DNA from: Herbiconiux sp. | GTDB lineage: Bacteria; Actinomycetota; Actinomycetes; Actinomycetales; Microbacteriaceae | Assembly (NCBI RefSeq): GCF_023264895.1 | Contig: NZ_JAHFUY010000017.1 | Coordinates: 58,712-101,319, forward strand | Direction of reading: 5' to 3' | DNA: 42,608 bases | Shown here: positions 7,666-15,269 of the stretch, one piece after another | How positions within the stretch are numbered: position 1 is the first letter of the stretch | Layout: each line of letters opens with the position of its first letter | Notes under the pieces: model-generated | The model's input: the letters and a program-made list of their open reading frames with translations, nothing else | What the model was told of the DNA's origin: nothing | Database searches by the model: none | Made by a program: the position numbers and the translations under genes

Positions 7666-10600
7666 TCAGACCGTTCGCCGGCGGCGGATCGCGAGACCGG
7701 CGAGGAGCAGCGCAGCCGCGAGGCCTGCCGGCACGAAGGGATCGGCACCGGTGGAGGCGAGCGTTCCGGTCGGTGCGCTCGACGCCGCGGTGATCCTGAT
7801 GTCCGCCCAGCCGATGAGCGTTCCGTCGAGCGCGACGACCGCGAGGCGGTGAGCGCCGAGGGGTGCGGTGGCCGGGATCGTCACCGAGACCGTGCCCGCG
7901 GCGGAGACCGTGTGGCGGCCGAGGCTGAGGGGCGTGGAGTGCAGCCACACGTCGACCTGCTCACCCGCGTGCGCCGCTCCCACGGTGACCACCACCGTCT
8001 GACCCTGCTGCGCGGTGGCCGCGACGGCCACCGATCCGCGCGAGCCCTCGGTGAGGGCGCTGCCGTCGACCGGCTGCGGCCCGGTCACCACGGGGGCGCC
8101 CGGCCCAGTGGGCGCCGGATCGGTCGGCGTGGTCGGGACGGTGGGATCGGTCGGGACCGTGGGATCGGTGGGATCGGTCGGGTCGGTGGGATCGGTCGGA
8201 TCCGTCGGGTCGGTCGGGTCGGTCGGATCCACCGGCGCCTCCGCACACTCCACCGTGCCGGTGCGCAGGGAGTGCCCGTCGGTGCCGTTGTCGTCCGACC
8301 AGTACGCGGTCTTCGATCCGCCGACGCACTGCGACTGCGGCGCGAGCGCGAACCCCTCGTTGTTGAGGTTCGGCATGCCCGTGGGCCGCTCGAGCACCTC
8401 GGTCACCACGAAGCGGCCGGCGGCAGCACCGGCAGCGCCACCGCCAGGGGTCCCAGCAGAAGCACCGGCCACGTCGAGCAGCGCGCTCCGCCCGTCGCAG
8501 GTGTCGTCGCAGACCGCCCAGAGCACCGAGCGCTCGGCATCCCACTCGAGCTCCATCACGCCCGTGAACCCGCTCGCGATGGTGGCCACGCGGTCGTAGC
8601 CGCCGCTCACCTGGTCGAGCGCGTAGGCGTAGACCGTCCCGTTCGCCTCGAGCCCCACGAAGAACAGGCCGTCGCCGTGGCCGGCGTACAGCGTCGGGTC
8701 GTAGAGCGCGTTCGTGCGCTCGTCGACGAAGCCCTTGGCCACGAGCGCGGCATCCGGGACCCAGGCGATGCCCTCGAGCCCCGCGTTCGCTCCCACGGCC
8801 GGCAGATCGGCGGCGAGGTTCCACTCCATCGAGGCGGAGAGGCCCGCACCCGCACCCGAGTCGGCGCCCGTCACGTCGTAGCGCAGCACCGCGGGCCGGC
8901 TCGTGCCCGACACCGAGTTGTCGCGCTCGCTCGAGACGAAGACGCCACCCGCGGGCCCGGCCGCGGTGAACGCGACGCCCTCGGCGTCGACGTCGCCCGT
9001 GCCGTCGGCGTAGTGCAGCGGCGTTCCGGCCGCCCCGCCGGCCCCGGCGTCGGCCGAAGGTGCCCAGGCCGAGCCGGTCCAGTCGAGGCGGTAGAGCGTG
9101 CCCGGCCCGTTCTTCACGGCCCAGAGCGTGCCCTCGTCGAGAGCGGACGGGGCCGTGACGGAGGTCTCGTAGGCGAGCCCGCTCATGTTGGTGCCGAAGA
9201 AGCCCGCCTCGTCGGCGGTCTCGACGTCGGAGCCACCCGGCCACGGCATCGTCTCGAGGTCTCCGGCGCAGGCGTTCACGGCGCCCTTGGTCGGCGCGGT
9301 CGTCTCGGCGAACGGCCCGGTGCCGTCGGGGCAGCGGCCGTAGGTCGTGGCCGCGTGGCCCGCCCAGGTGTGCGAGTCGACGAGCGTGGTGCCGTCAGCG
9401 GCGAACAGCCGCACCGAGTCGTTGGCGCCGAGGCCGTAGCCGGTGGCGCCGGCCTCGACATCGACCGCGAGGTAGCCGCCCGCCGCGATGCTCGTGCCGA
9501 CGGGGAGCGCGACGGCGTGGGAGTCGTCGCTGTCCTTCAGCACGAAGCCCGAGACGTCGACGGTGTCGGCACCGTTGTTCTTCAGCTCCACCCAGTCGCC
9601 GGGCGTGCCGCCGGAGGACTCGATCTCGTTGATGCGCACGGGCGCGCTGCAGTCGTTCGGTGCGCCCTTCGTGGGCGAGGTCGTGGTGGTGAACTCGCCC
9701 GTGGCATCCGGGCAGCGGCCGTAAGTCGTGGCGGCGTGGCCGTTCCAGGTGTGGGAGTCGATGAGGGTCACGCCATCGGGGGCGTAGAGGCGCGCCGAGT
9801 CGGCCGATCCGAGGCCGTACCCCAGGGTGCTGTCATCGACGGCGAGGAAGGCGCCGGCGGCGATCGTGGTGCCGGCGGGGAGGGTGGCGGTGTGGCTGTC
9901 GTCGTTGTCCTTGACGATCCAGCCGCTCAGGTCGACCGTGTCGGCCGTCGGGTTCACGAGCTCGATCCAGTCGCCCGGTGTGCCGCCGTTGGACTCGATC
10001 TCGTTGATGCGCACGGCGTCTCCGGGCACCACCACGGGGGCGCAGTCGTTGGCGGCGGCCTTCGTGGCGCTCTGGGTGAGCACGAACTCGCCCGAACCGT
10101 CGGGGCAGCGGCCGTAGGTGGTCGCGGCGTGGGAGGTCCAGCTGTAGGAGTCGATGAGGGTCGCGCCGTCGGCACTGAAGATGCGCGCGGTGTCGGCGCC
10201 GCCGAGCCCGAAGCCGACCTCGACGTCGACGTCGACATCCACAGCGGCGAAGCCACCCGCCGGGATGACGGTGCCCGCGGGCACCTGCAGGGTGCGGGAA
10301 TCGTTGTCGTCCTTCACCACGAGACCCGAGGCGTCGACCGGCACCGAACCGGTGTTCACGAGCTCGATCCAGTCGCCGGGCGTGCCGCCGGAGGACTCGA
10401 CCTCGTTGATGCGCACGACGGTGGCCGGGTCGAGCGTGCAGTCGTTCGCGGCGCCGCGGGTGGGCGAGACGGTGGCGATGAACTCGCCCGTGCCGTCGGG
10501 GCAGCGGCCGTAGCTCGTGGGGGCATGCTGGGTCCAGGCCCAGGAGTCGACGAGGGTCGAGCCGTCGGCCAGGTAGAGCCGCACGGTGTCGGCGCGTCCG

Positions 10601-10956
10601 AGGCCGAACGACATCTCGGGGTCGCCGAACGACAGGAACCCACCCGGCTGGATGACGGAGCCCGCGGGCAGCGCGTCGGTGCGCCCGTCGTTGTCGTCGC
10701 GCACGATCCAGCCCGAGACGTCGATGGCGGCCGATCCGGTGTTCGTGAACTCCACCCAGTCGCCCACGGCGTCGCCGTCGGACTCGATCTCGTTGATGCG
10801 GATGTCGGCAGCCGCCGAGTCAGCAGCAGGGCCCGTCACGGGCGCGCCTGCAGCAGAGGCCGACGAGACGCCCAGCGGCGACAGCGCCGCGAGGAGCGGG
10901 ACCGCGAGAGCGGTCGAGACGAGGAGCGCGGCGTTCTTCCGCCAGTGGTTTCGCAT
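7666..10956 (-). CDS. Secreted, cell-wall-anchored lamin-tail-domain protein with phytase-like/propeller domain
   Basis: The 1096-residue product starts with a signal peptide (MRNHWRKNAALLVSTALAVP, cleavage near AAG at about 36). Four lamin-tail (LTD) domains follow near residues 50, 180, 315 and 438, each opening RINEIES-type and GDWIELVN, and each ending YGRCPDGTGEF. Residues about 570-870 resemble esterase-like phytase/propeller domains (NMSGLAYE, GLEGIAWVPD, NNEGFAL). A Pro-Thr-Asp repeat linker, a short Ig-like segment and a LASTG-hydrophobic-RRRR tail complete it, the LAxTG layout of class E sortase substrates. ATG 10956 fits the signal peptide. Binding or hydrolysis of extracellular polymers or phosphate esters is possible; function is not established. 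A PHO-box-like repeat lies upstream. Confidence 0.9.
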   Translation of the reverse strand: MRNHWRKNAALLVSTALAVPLLAALSPLGVSSASAAGAPVTGPAADSAAADIRINEIESDGDAVGDWVEFTNTGSAAIDVSGWIVRDDNDGRTDALPAGSVIQPGGFLSFGDPEMSFGLGRADTVRLYLADGSTLVDSWAWTQHAPTSYGRCPDGTGEFIATVSPTRGAANDCTLDPATVVRINEVESSGGTPGDWIELVNTGSVPVDASGLVVKDDNDSRTLQVPAGTVIPAGGFAAVDVDVDVEVGFGLGGADTARIFSADGATLIDSYSWTSHAATTYGRCPDGSGEFVLTQSATKAAANDCAPVVVPGDAVRINEIESNGGTPGDWIELVNPTADTVDLSGWIVKDNDDSHTATLPAGTTIAAGAFLAVDDSTLGYGLGSADSARLYAPDGVTLIDSHTWNGHAATTYGRCPDATGEFTTTTSPTKGAPNDCSAPVRINEIESSGGTPGDWVELKNNGADTVDVSGFVLKDSDDSHAVALPVGTSIAAGGYLAVDVEAGATGYGLGANDSVRLFAADGTTLVDSHTWAGHAATTYGRCPDGTGPFAETTAPTKGAVNACAGDLETMPWPGGSDVETADEAGFFGTNMSGLAYETSVTAPSALDEGTLWAVKNGPGTLYRLDWTGSAWAPSADAGAGGAAGTPLHYADGTGDVDAEGVAFTAAGPAGGVFVSSERDNSVSGTSRPAVLRYDVTGADSGAGAGLSASMEWNLAADLPAVGANAGLEGIAWVPDAALVAKGFVDERTNALYDPTLYAGHGDGLFFVGLEANGTVYAYALDQVSGGYDRVATIASGFTGVMELEWDAERSVLWAVCDDTCDGRSALLDVAGASAGTPGGGAAGAAAGRFVVTEVLERPTGMPNLNNEGFALAPQSQCVGGSKTAYWSDDNGTDGHSLRTGTVECAEAPVDPTDPTDPTDPTDPTDPTDPTDPTVPTDPTVPTTPTDPAPTGPGAPVVTGPQPVDGSALTEGSRGSVAVAATAQQGQTVVVTVGAAHAGEQVDVWLHSTPLSLGRHTVSAAGTVSVTIPATAPLGAHRLAVVALDGTLIGWADIRITAASSAPTGTLASTGADPFVPAGLAAALLLAGLAIRRRRTV
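8123..8229 (-). repeat. Coding repeat for the Asp-Pro-Thr linker
   Basis: Repeats of GACCCGACC-type 9-bp units encode (DPT)n, changing to VPTDPT units. This is a wall-spanning linker between the propeller domain and the C-terminal domain of the surface protein. Its length is likely to vary between strains. Confidence 0.85.
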
Positions 10957-11006
10957 GAGGGCCCTTTCGCACGCCGAGAGGCGTCGACCGCAGTGTGGCG
11001 ACCCGC

Positions 11007-11024
11007 GTCGAACACCAGGTGAAC
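11007..11024 (-). promoter_or_regulatory. Possible PHO box (PhoP direct repeats) upstream of the surface-protein gene
   Basis: On the minus strand GTTCACCTGGT is followed directly by GTTCGAC, two 11-base direct repeats in the pattern of Streptomyces-type PHO boxes (GTTCACC units). It lies 51 bases upstream of ATG 10956. The downstream protein has a phytase-like domain, which fits phosphate control. Only one and a half good units are present. Confidence 0.4.
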
Positions 11025-11071
11025 GCCAGCCAACGCGAGCGGATGTCGGCGGCCGGGCGCAGACTGGACGC

Positions 11072-11953
11072 GTGCCCGAACTGCCGGAAGTCGAAGCCCT
11101 GGTCACCGACCTCGGCGCTCGCCTGCGCGGGCAGGTGGTCGAACGGTTCCAGGCGGTCTCGTTCGCGGCCGTCAAGACGTTCGATCCGCCGCTGTCGGCT
11201 CTGAGCGGCGAGACGGTCGAGGGGGTGCGCCGGCACGGCAAGTTCCTCGACCTCGAGATCGGGGGTCTCCACCTCGTCATCCACCTCGCGCGGGCCGGCT
11301 GGATCCGCTGGCGCGACGGCCCGCCGCCACCGCCCACGGGCAAGCCCTCGCGCGGTCCCCTCGCGGCCCACCTCATCCTCGAGGGCGGCAACGGGCTCGC
11401 GGCAGGATCGGGCCTCGACATCACCGAGGCGGGCACCAAGAAGAGCCTCGCGATCTCGCTCGTGCGCGATCCGGCCGACGTCCCTGGCATCGCCCGGCTG
11501 GGTCCCGATCCGCTCGACCCGGCCTTCACCGAGGAGGCCTTCGCCGGCATCCTCGCCGCGGCCGGTCGCGCTCAGATCAAGGGAGTGCTGCGCAACCAGT
11601 CCCTCATCGCGGGCATCGGCAACGCCTACTCCGACGAGATCCTGCACGCCGCCCGCATGTCGCCCTTCAAGCCCGCCGCCATGACCGCGCCCGAGATCGC
11701 CGCTCTCTACGCCTCGCTGCAGTCCACCCTGCGCGATGCGGTCGCTCGCTCCGACGGCCTCGCCGCGAGCGAGCTCAAGCGCGAGAAGAAGTCGAACCTC
11801 CAGGTGCACGGCCGCACGGGCGAGCCCTGCCCCGTCTGCGGCGACACGGTGCGCCAGGTCACCTACGCCGACTCCTCCCTGCAGTACTGCCCCACCTGCC
11901 AGACCGGCGGCAAGCCCCTCGCCGACCGCGTCCTCTCCCGCCTCCTCAAGTAG
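11072..11953 (+). CDS. Fpg/Nei-family DNA glycosylase/AP lyase
   Basis: The 293-residue enzyme begins V-PELPEVE: after removal of the initiator, Pro is the catalytic N-terminus, followed by Glu, as in all Fpg/Nei proteins. HGKFLDLEI carries the conserved lysine, the H2TH region includes IKGVLRNQSLIAGIGNAYSDEILH, and a zinc finger (CPVCGDTV...YCPTCQ, about residues 252-276) ends the protein. It excises oxidised bases and nicks the strand. Start GTG 11072 is fixed by the PELPEVE N-terminus. A CAGACT -10-like box shortly upstream suggests a leaderless transcript. Whether the specificity is MutM-like or Nei-like cannot be decided here; other paralogues are likely in the genome. Confidence 0.92.
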   Translation: MPELPEVEALVTDLGARLRGQVVERFQAVSFAAVKTFDPPLSALSGETVEGVRRHGKFLDLEIGGLHLVIHLARAGWIRWRDGPPPPPTGKPSRGPLAAHLILEGGNGLAAGSGLDITEAGTKKSLAISLVRDPADVPGIARLGPDPLDPAFTEEAFAGILAAAGRAQIKGVLRNQSLIAGIGNAYSDEILHAARMSPFKPAAMTAPEIAALYASLQSTLRDAVARSDGLAASELKREKKSNLQVHGRTGEPCPVCGDTVRQVTYADSSLQYCPTCQTGGKPLADRVLSRLLK

Positions 11954-11967
11954 GCCGCGCGCACCCC

Positions 11968-12311
11968 TCAGTCCTCGAGGAGCGCCTCGGCGATCGCGGG
12001 GAACTGCACGGCGACCGCCTGCCAGAGGATCTCCTCGTCGGTGCCGTCGTAGTCGTGGGCGATGAAGCTGCGCACGGCACGGATCCCGCGCCAGTCGATC
12101 TGCGGATGCGACGCTCGGAACGACTCGGGGGGAGCCGGTCGGCCGCGGCAGACAGATCCACCATGAGCGACCGCGCGATGCGGCGCTGATCGTCGTCCTC
12201 CGGATCGACGAAGCGGTCGTGGCCACGTTCGGCCACTCGACGAGCTGATGCCGCGAACCGTGCGATGTCGGCGAGGAGGGCCGGCACCCTGTCCACCTCG
12301 CCGTCGGTCAC
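11968..12311 (-). pseudogene. hepT: HepT-like (HEPN/DUF86) toxin, frameshifted
   Basis: The N-terminal half (MTDGEVDRVPALLADIARFA to LMVDLSAAADRLPP) reads from GTG 12311. The C-terminal half (PESFRASHPQIDWRGIRAVR, RSFIAHDYDGTDEEILW) reads in another frame to TGA 11968. The two halves meet at a run of six G on the + strand (12127-12132). Adding one base gives a 114-residue HepT with the RNase motif R-x4-6-H/Y intact (RSFIAHDY). So it is either a real one-base deletion that kills the toxin, a phase-variable tract, or a sequencing error. The GTG start overlaps the stop of mntA by four bases. Confidence 0.8.
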
Positions 12312-12628
12312 AGAGGAACGGCCTCGGCGCGGATGCGTGCCAGCGTGGGCCCGGTCCCTCGGTCCGAGACGACGTCGACGCTGACTCGCACGAGCTCCTC
12401 GACATCGGCCATGAATCCGGCGAGATCGAAGATGGAGGCATCGGGTTCCGGGTGCACGAGGAGGTCGAGGTCGGAACCCGCACGGGTCCGGCCACGCGCC
12501 ACCGAGCCGAAGACTCGGACGTCGTGGAGACGGCGACGTGCAGCTGCGGTCTCTATCGGCTCCCGAAGAGCGCGCACTCGGTCGAGGCTCGGCGCTCGGA
12601 GCGCTGCATCGATCGGGACCGTCACCAT
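12308..12628 (-). CDS. mntA: MntA-like nucleotidyltransferase antitoxin
   Basis: The 106-residue protein has the minimal nucleotidyltransferase signature VFGSVARGRTRAGSDLDLLV (GS-x10-DxD, near residues 40-58) and a third acidic residue further on (SVDVVSD). In known MntA-HepT modules this enzyme adds AMP to a Tyr of HepT and so neutralises it. The ATG at 12628 lies seven bases after a perfect TATAAT box, suggesting leaderless expression. Its stop overlaps the hepT start (GTGA). The antitoxin reads through intact while the toxin is frameshifted. Confidence 0.9.
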   Translation of the reverse strand: MVTVPIDAALRAPSLDRVRALREPIETAAARRRLHDVRVFGSVARGRTRAGSDLDLLVHPEPDASIFDLAGFMADVEELVRVSVDVVSDRGTGPTLARIRAEAVPL

Positions 12629-12635
12629 GCGACCG

Positions 12636-12641
12636 ATTATA
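12636..12641 (-). promoter_or_regulatory. -10 box of mntA-hepT
   Basis: TATAAT on the minus strand ends seven bases before the mntA ATG, placing the start of transcription at or next to the start codon. No good -35 hexamer is seen. Confidence 0.6.
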
Positions 12642-12710
12642 GTGCGCGACGATCGGGCGGCCTCCGGCTGTAAGGCGGCGGATCCGGGGTAGTTCCCCGC
12701 AACTGTGTCG

Positions 12711-12740
12711 TTGACGGGCGCTGCGGGTGGTTCATACGGT
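12711..12740 (+). promoter_or_regulatory. Promoter candidate of the SDR/flavoprotein operon
   Basis: TTGACG (12711-12716) and TACGGT (12735-12740) are 18 bases apart and lie 123 bases before the SDR start, leaving a long 5' leader that contains the 33-bp repeats. Confidence 0.5.
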
Positions 12741-12788
12741 GGGCGCGACAAGGGGGCATCGGCGCCCCTGCGATCGGGGGTACGCGAT

Positions 12789-12853
12789 GGCACGCATCCG
12801 CGGCACGCACCGGATGCGACGGGCACGCATCCGCAGCACGCACCGGATGGCGG
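12789..12853. repeat. Two 33-bp tandem repeats in the SDR leader
   Basis: Two copies beginning GGCACGCATCCGC at 12789 and 12822 share almost all bases through CACGCACCGGATG. Each copy contains GCATCCG and CGGATGC as inverted halves, so each can fold into a hairpin. They lie between promoter and start codon and could form a leader structure or operator. Confidence 0.8.
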
Positions 12854-12863
12854 GGGCCGCCGC

Positions 12864-13691
12864 ATGACGCGGATCGAGGGCGCCGTCGCGGTGGTGACGG
12901 GCGGCGCATCCGGAATCGGGCGCGGCATCGCCGAGCAGCTGATCTCCGAGGGTGCGGAGGTGGTGATCGCCGACGTGCAGCGGGACGTCTGCGAGGCCAC
13001 CGCGGCCGAGATCGGTGCGGTCGGGATGCACGTCGACGTCACGAGCGCCGAGAGCGTCGACTCGCTCGCCACGGCGACGCTCGATCGGTTCGGCCGCGTC
13101 GACATCGTGGTGAACAACGCCGGCATCGGCCCGCTCGCCCGCGTCGCCGACCTCACGCTCGCCGACTGGCGGTGGATGATCGACGTCAACCTCTGGGGCG
13201 TCGTGCACGGCGTCACGACCTTCCTCCCCCTGCTCCGCGCGAACGAGCGCGGCGGCCACATCGTCAACACCGCCTCCAACGCGATGTTCTCGATCAACCC
13301 GGGGCTCGGCGCCTACTCGGCCACCAAGTTCGCCGTCGCGGCCCTCACCGAGACGATGGCCGTGGAGCTCGCCGAGGAGGGCTCCGACGTGCACGTCACG
13401 ATCCTCACCCCCGGGCCCGTGCGCACGAACATCAAGGCGAGCTCCCGCAACCGCCCCGCCGGCCTCGAGGGCGGACTCACCGACGTCGACATCTCGCACG
13501 ACCCCGCCTACAGCGGCCTGCGCTGGATCGACCCGATCGACGCGGGCCGCATCACCACCCGCGCCATCCGCGGCGACGAGCTCTACGCCATCACCCACCC
13601 CGAGCTGTGGGAGGCGGTCGGCGCCCGCCACGACGCCATCCGCGCCGCCTTCGACCGCCACCCCGCCCCGACGACGAAGGAGTCGCCATGA
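12864..13691 (+). CDS. SDR-family NAD(P)-dependent oxidoreductase
   Basis: The 275-residue classical short-chain dehydrogenase has the cofactor motif TGGASGIGRG (about residues 11-20), NNAG near 81, and the catalytic YSATK (Tyr about 152) with the preceding Ser in NTASNAMFS. After it come PGPVRTNIKASSRNR and a C-terminal region typical of SDRs with aromatic or alcohol substrates. ATG 12864 begins exactly at the domain; a longer frame upstream only translates the 33-bp repeats. Its stop overlaps the start of the flavoprotein gene (ATGA), so the two act together, possibly in oxidation of a phenolic or aromatic alcohol. Substrate unknown. Confidence 0.92.
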   Translation: MTRIEGAVAVVTGGASGIGRGIAEQLISEGAEVVIADVQRDVCEATAAEIGAVGMHVDVTSAESVDSLATATLDRFGRVDIVVNNAGIGPLARVADLTLADWRWMIDVNLWGVVHGVTTFLPLLRANERGGHIVNTASNAMFSINPGLGAYSATKFAVAALTETMAVELAEEGSDVHVTILTPGPVRTNIKASSRNRPAGLEGGLTDVDISHDPAYSGLRWIDPIDAGRITTRAIRGDELYAITHPELWEAVGARHDAIRAAFDRHPAPTTKESP

Positions 13692-15250
13692 CCATCACCA
13701 CCCCCGGGTTCACCCTCACCGCCGAGACCGTCCGCCGCCTCGTGGCGGTCGTCGGCGACGACGCCGTGCACCTCGAGGACGCCGACCGCGACCAGTACCG
13801 CGACCCCTACTGGTACCAGGGCGACCGCACCTACGACTCCTCCGCCGTGGTCTACCCCACGAGCACCGAGCAGGTGCAGCAGATCGTGCGCATCGCGAGC
13901 GACGCGGGCGTGCCGATCTGGACGAGCTCGCAGGGCCGCAACAACGGCTACGGCGGCCCGTCGCCCCGGGTGAAGGGCTCGATCCTGCTGAGCTTCCGGC
14001 GCATGGACAAGGTGCTCGAGATCAACCGGGAGCTCGCCTACGCGGTGGTCGAGCCGGGCGTCCGCTGGTTCGACCTCGTCGACGCGCTCGAGGCCTCGGG
14101 CAACGAGGACCTCATCGTGAGCATCCCCGACATCGGCTGGGGCTCCGTGGTGGGGAACACGCTCGACTCGGGCGGCACGTACCTCCCCTACGGCATGGAC
14201 TTCCAGGCCGCCACGGGCATGGAGGTCGTGCTCGCGAACGGCGAGCTGCTCCGCACCGGCATGGGCGGCGTGCCCGGCAACAAGTCGTGGCACCTCTACA
14301 AGCGCGGTCTCGGCCCCGTGCTCGATCCGCTCTTCGTGCAGTCGAACTACGGCATCGTCACCCGGATGGGCTACTGGCTCATGCGCCGCCCCGAGGCCTA
14401 CGCCCCGCTCTATCTCACCATCCCGCGGGGCGACCAGCTCGAGCAGGCGGTCGACATCATCCGGGAGCTCCGCCTCAGTGGCGTGCTCCGCGGCGTGCCG
14501 TGCTTCTACAACATCGTCTCGCTGGCGTGGCAGTTCCCCGAGCTCGGCGAGTATCTCGGCGGCAAGGGCGCCCTCAGCGAGGAGCAGCTGCAGGAGCTCG
14601 CTGACAGCTCGGGCCTCGGTCGTTGGGGGTTCCGCGCCGCGCTCTGGGGAGACGGACCCGTGGTGGAGCATCAGCTCGCGAAGATCACGGAGGCCTGGAG
14701 CGCCCTCGAGGGCTCCCGGATCGTGCACGACCGCACCTTCACGAAAGACGAGTGGGGGCCGTTCGAGAGCTTCACCGAGAAGGTGCACGCGGGAGTCCCG
14801 ACCATGGACATGATGAACGCGGTGCCCGACGGCATCGGCCACCTCGCGTTCTCACCCGTCATCCCGCTCGTGGGCAAGGAGGTCGCGGAGTTCGAGCGGC
14901 TCGCGAGCGAGTTCATCCGCGAGAACCTCGACGAGAACCTCTCGGCCGGCGTGATCGTCACGAACGAGCGCTCGCTCATCTTCATCTGCAACCTGAGCCT
15001 CGTGCTCGACGACGAGGCCCAGGTGCGGCGGGCTCGCGACACCCTCAAGAAGATGGTCGAGCACTTCGGCACGCTCGGCTACGGCGAGTACCGGGCGCAC
15101 ATCGACATCATGGATCTCGCCTCCGACCAGTTCTCGTTCGGCGACCACTCCTACCGGCGCTTCTGCGAAGCTATCAAGGACGCCGTCGACCCGAAGGGCA
15201 TCCTCTCCCCCGGGCGCCACGGCATCTGGCCCGCCGCCTACCGCGAGTGA
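13688..15250 (+). CDS. FAD-binding oxidase/dehydrogenase of the vanillyl-alcohol oxidase / 4-cresol dehydrogenase family
   Basis: The 520-residue protein has the PCMH FAD domain (residues about 50-240; VVYPTSTEQVQQIVRIASDAGVPIW, SQGRNNGYGGPSPRVKGSILL, VVEPGVRWFDLVDAL, GNTLDSGGTYLPYG) and the C-terminal cap domain ending LSPGRHGIWP. This matches VAO-type para-phenol oxidising enzymes such as vanillyl-alcohol oxidase, eugenol oxidase and 4-cresol dehydrogenase. These oxidise para-alkylphenols, some with FAD linked to His or Tyr; which applies here cannot be seen safely. Translation is coupled to the SDR by ATGA. Together they could convert a phenolic alcohol to aldehyde or acid. No cytochrome subunit is nearby, which favours an oxidase. 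Confidence 0.9.
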   Translation: MTITTPGFTLTAETVRRLVAVVGDDAVHLEDADRDQYRDPYWYQGDRTYDSSAVVYPTSTEQVQQIVRIASDAGVPIWTSSQGRNNGYGGPSPRVKGSILLSFRRMDKVLEINRELAYAVVEPGVRWFDLVDALEASGNEDLIVSIPDIGWGSVVGNTLDSGGTYLPYGMDFQAATGMEVVLANGELLRTGMGGVPGNKSWHLYKRGLGPVLDPLFVQSNYGIVTRMGYWLMRRPEAYAPLYLTIPRGDQLEQAVDIIRELRLSGVLRGVPCFYNIVSLAWQFPELGEYLGGKGALSEEQLQELADSSGLGRWGFRAALWGDGPVVEHQLAKITEAWSALEGSRIVHDRTFTKDEWGPFESFTEKVHAGVPTMDMMNAVPDGIGHLAFSPVIPLVGKEVAEFERLASEFIRENLDENLSAGVIVTNERSLIFICNLSLVLDDEAQVRRARDTLKKMVEHFGTLGYGEYRAHIDIMDLASDQFSFGDHSYRRFCEAIKDAVDPKGILSPGRHGIWPAAYRE

Positions 15251-15269
15251 GCGACGGAGGCGACGGGCG

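Noticed and set aside
8123-8229. CRISPR or minisatellite of regulatory nature
   Set aside because: The repeats are in frame and encode a DPT linker of a wall protein.
11968-12495. A single longer open frame ending in the HepT C-terminus
   Set aside because: Its first half is antisense-like noise over mntA; the HepT N-terminus is in the other frame, which shows a frameshift instead.
12705-12863. Longer N-terminus of the SDR (start at 12705)
   Set aside because: The extra residues translate the 33-bp repeats and precede the normal SDR start; the promoter candidate also lies inside this stretch.
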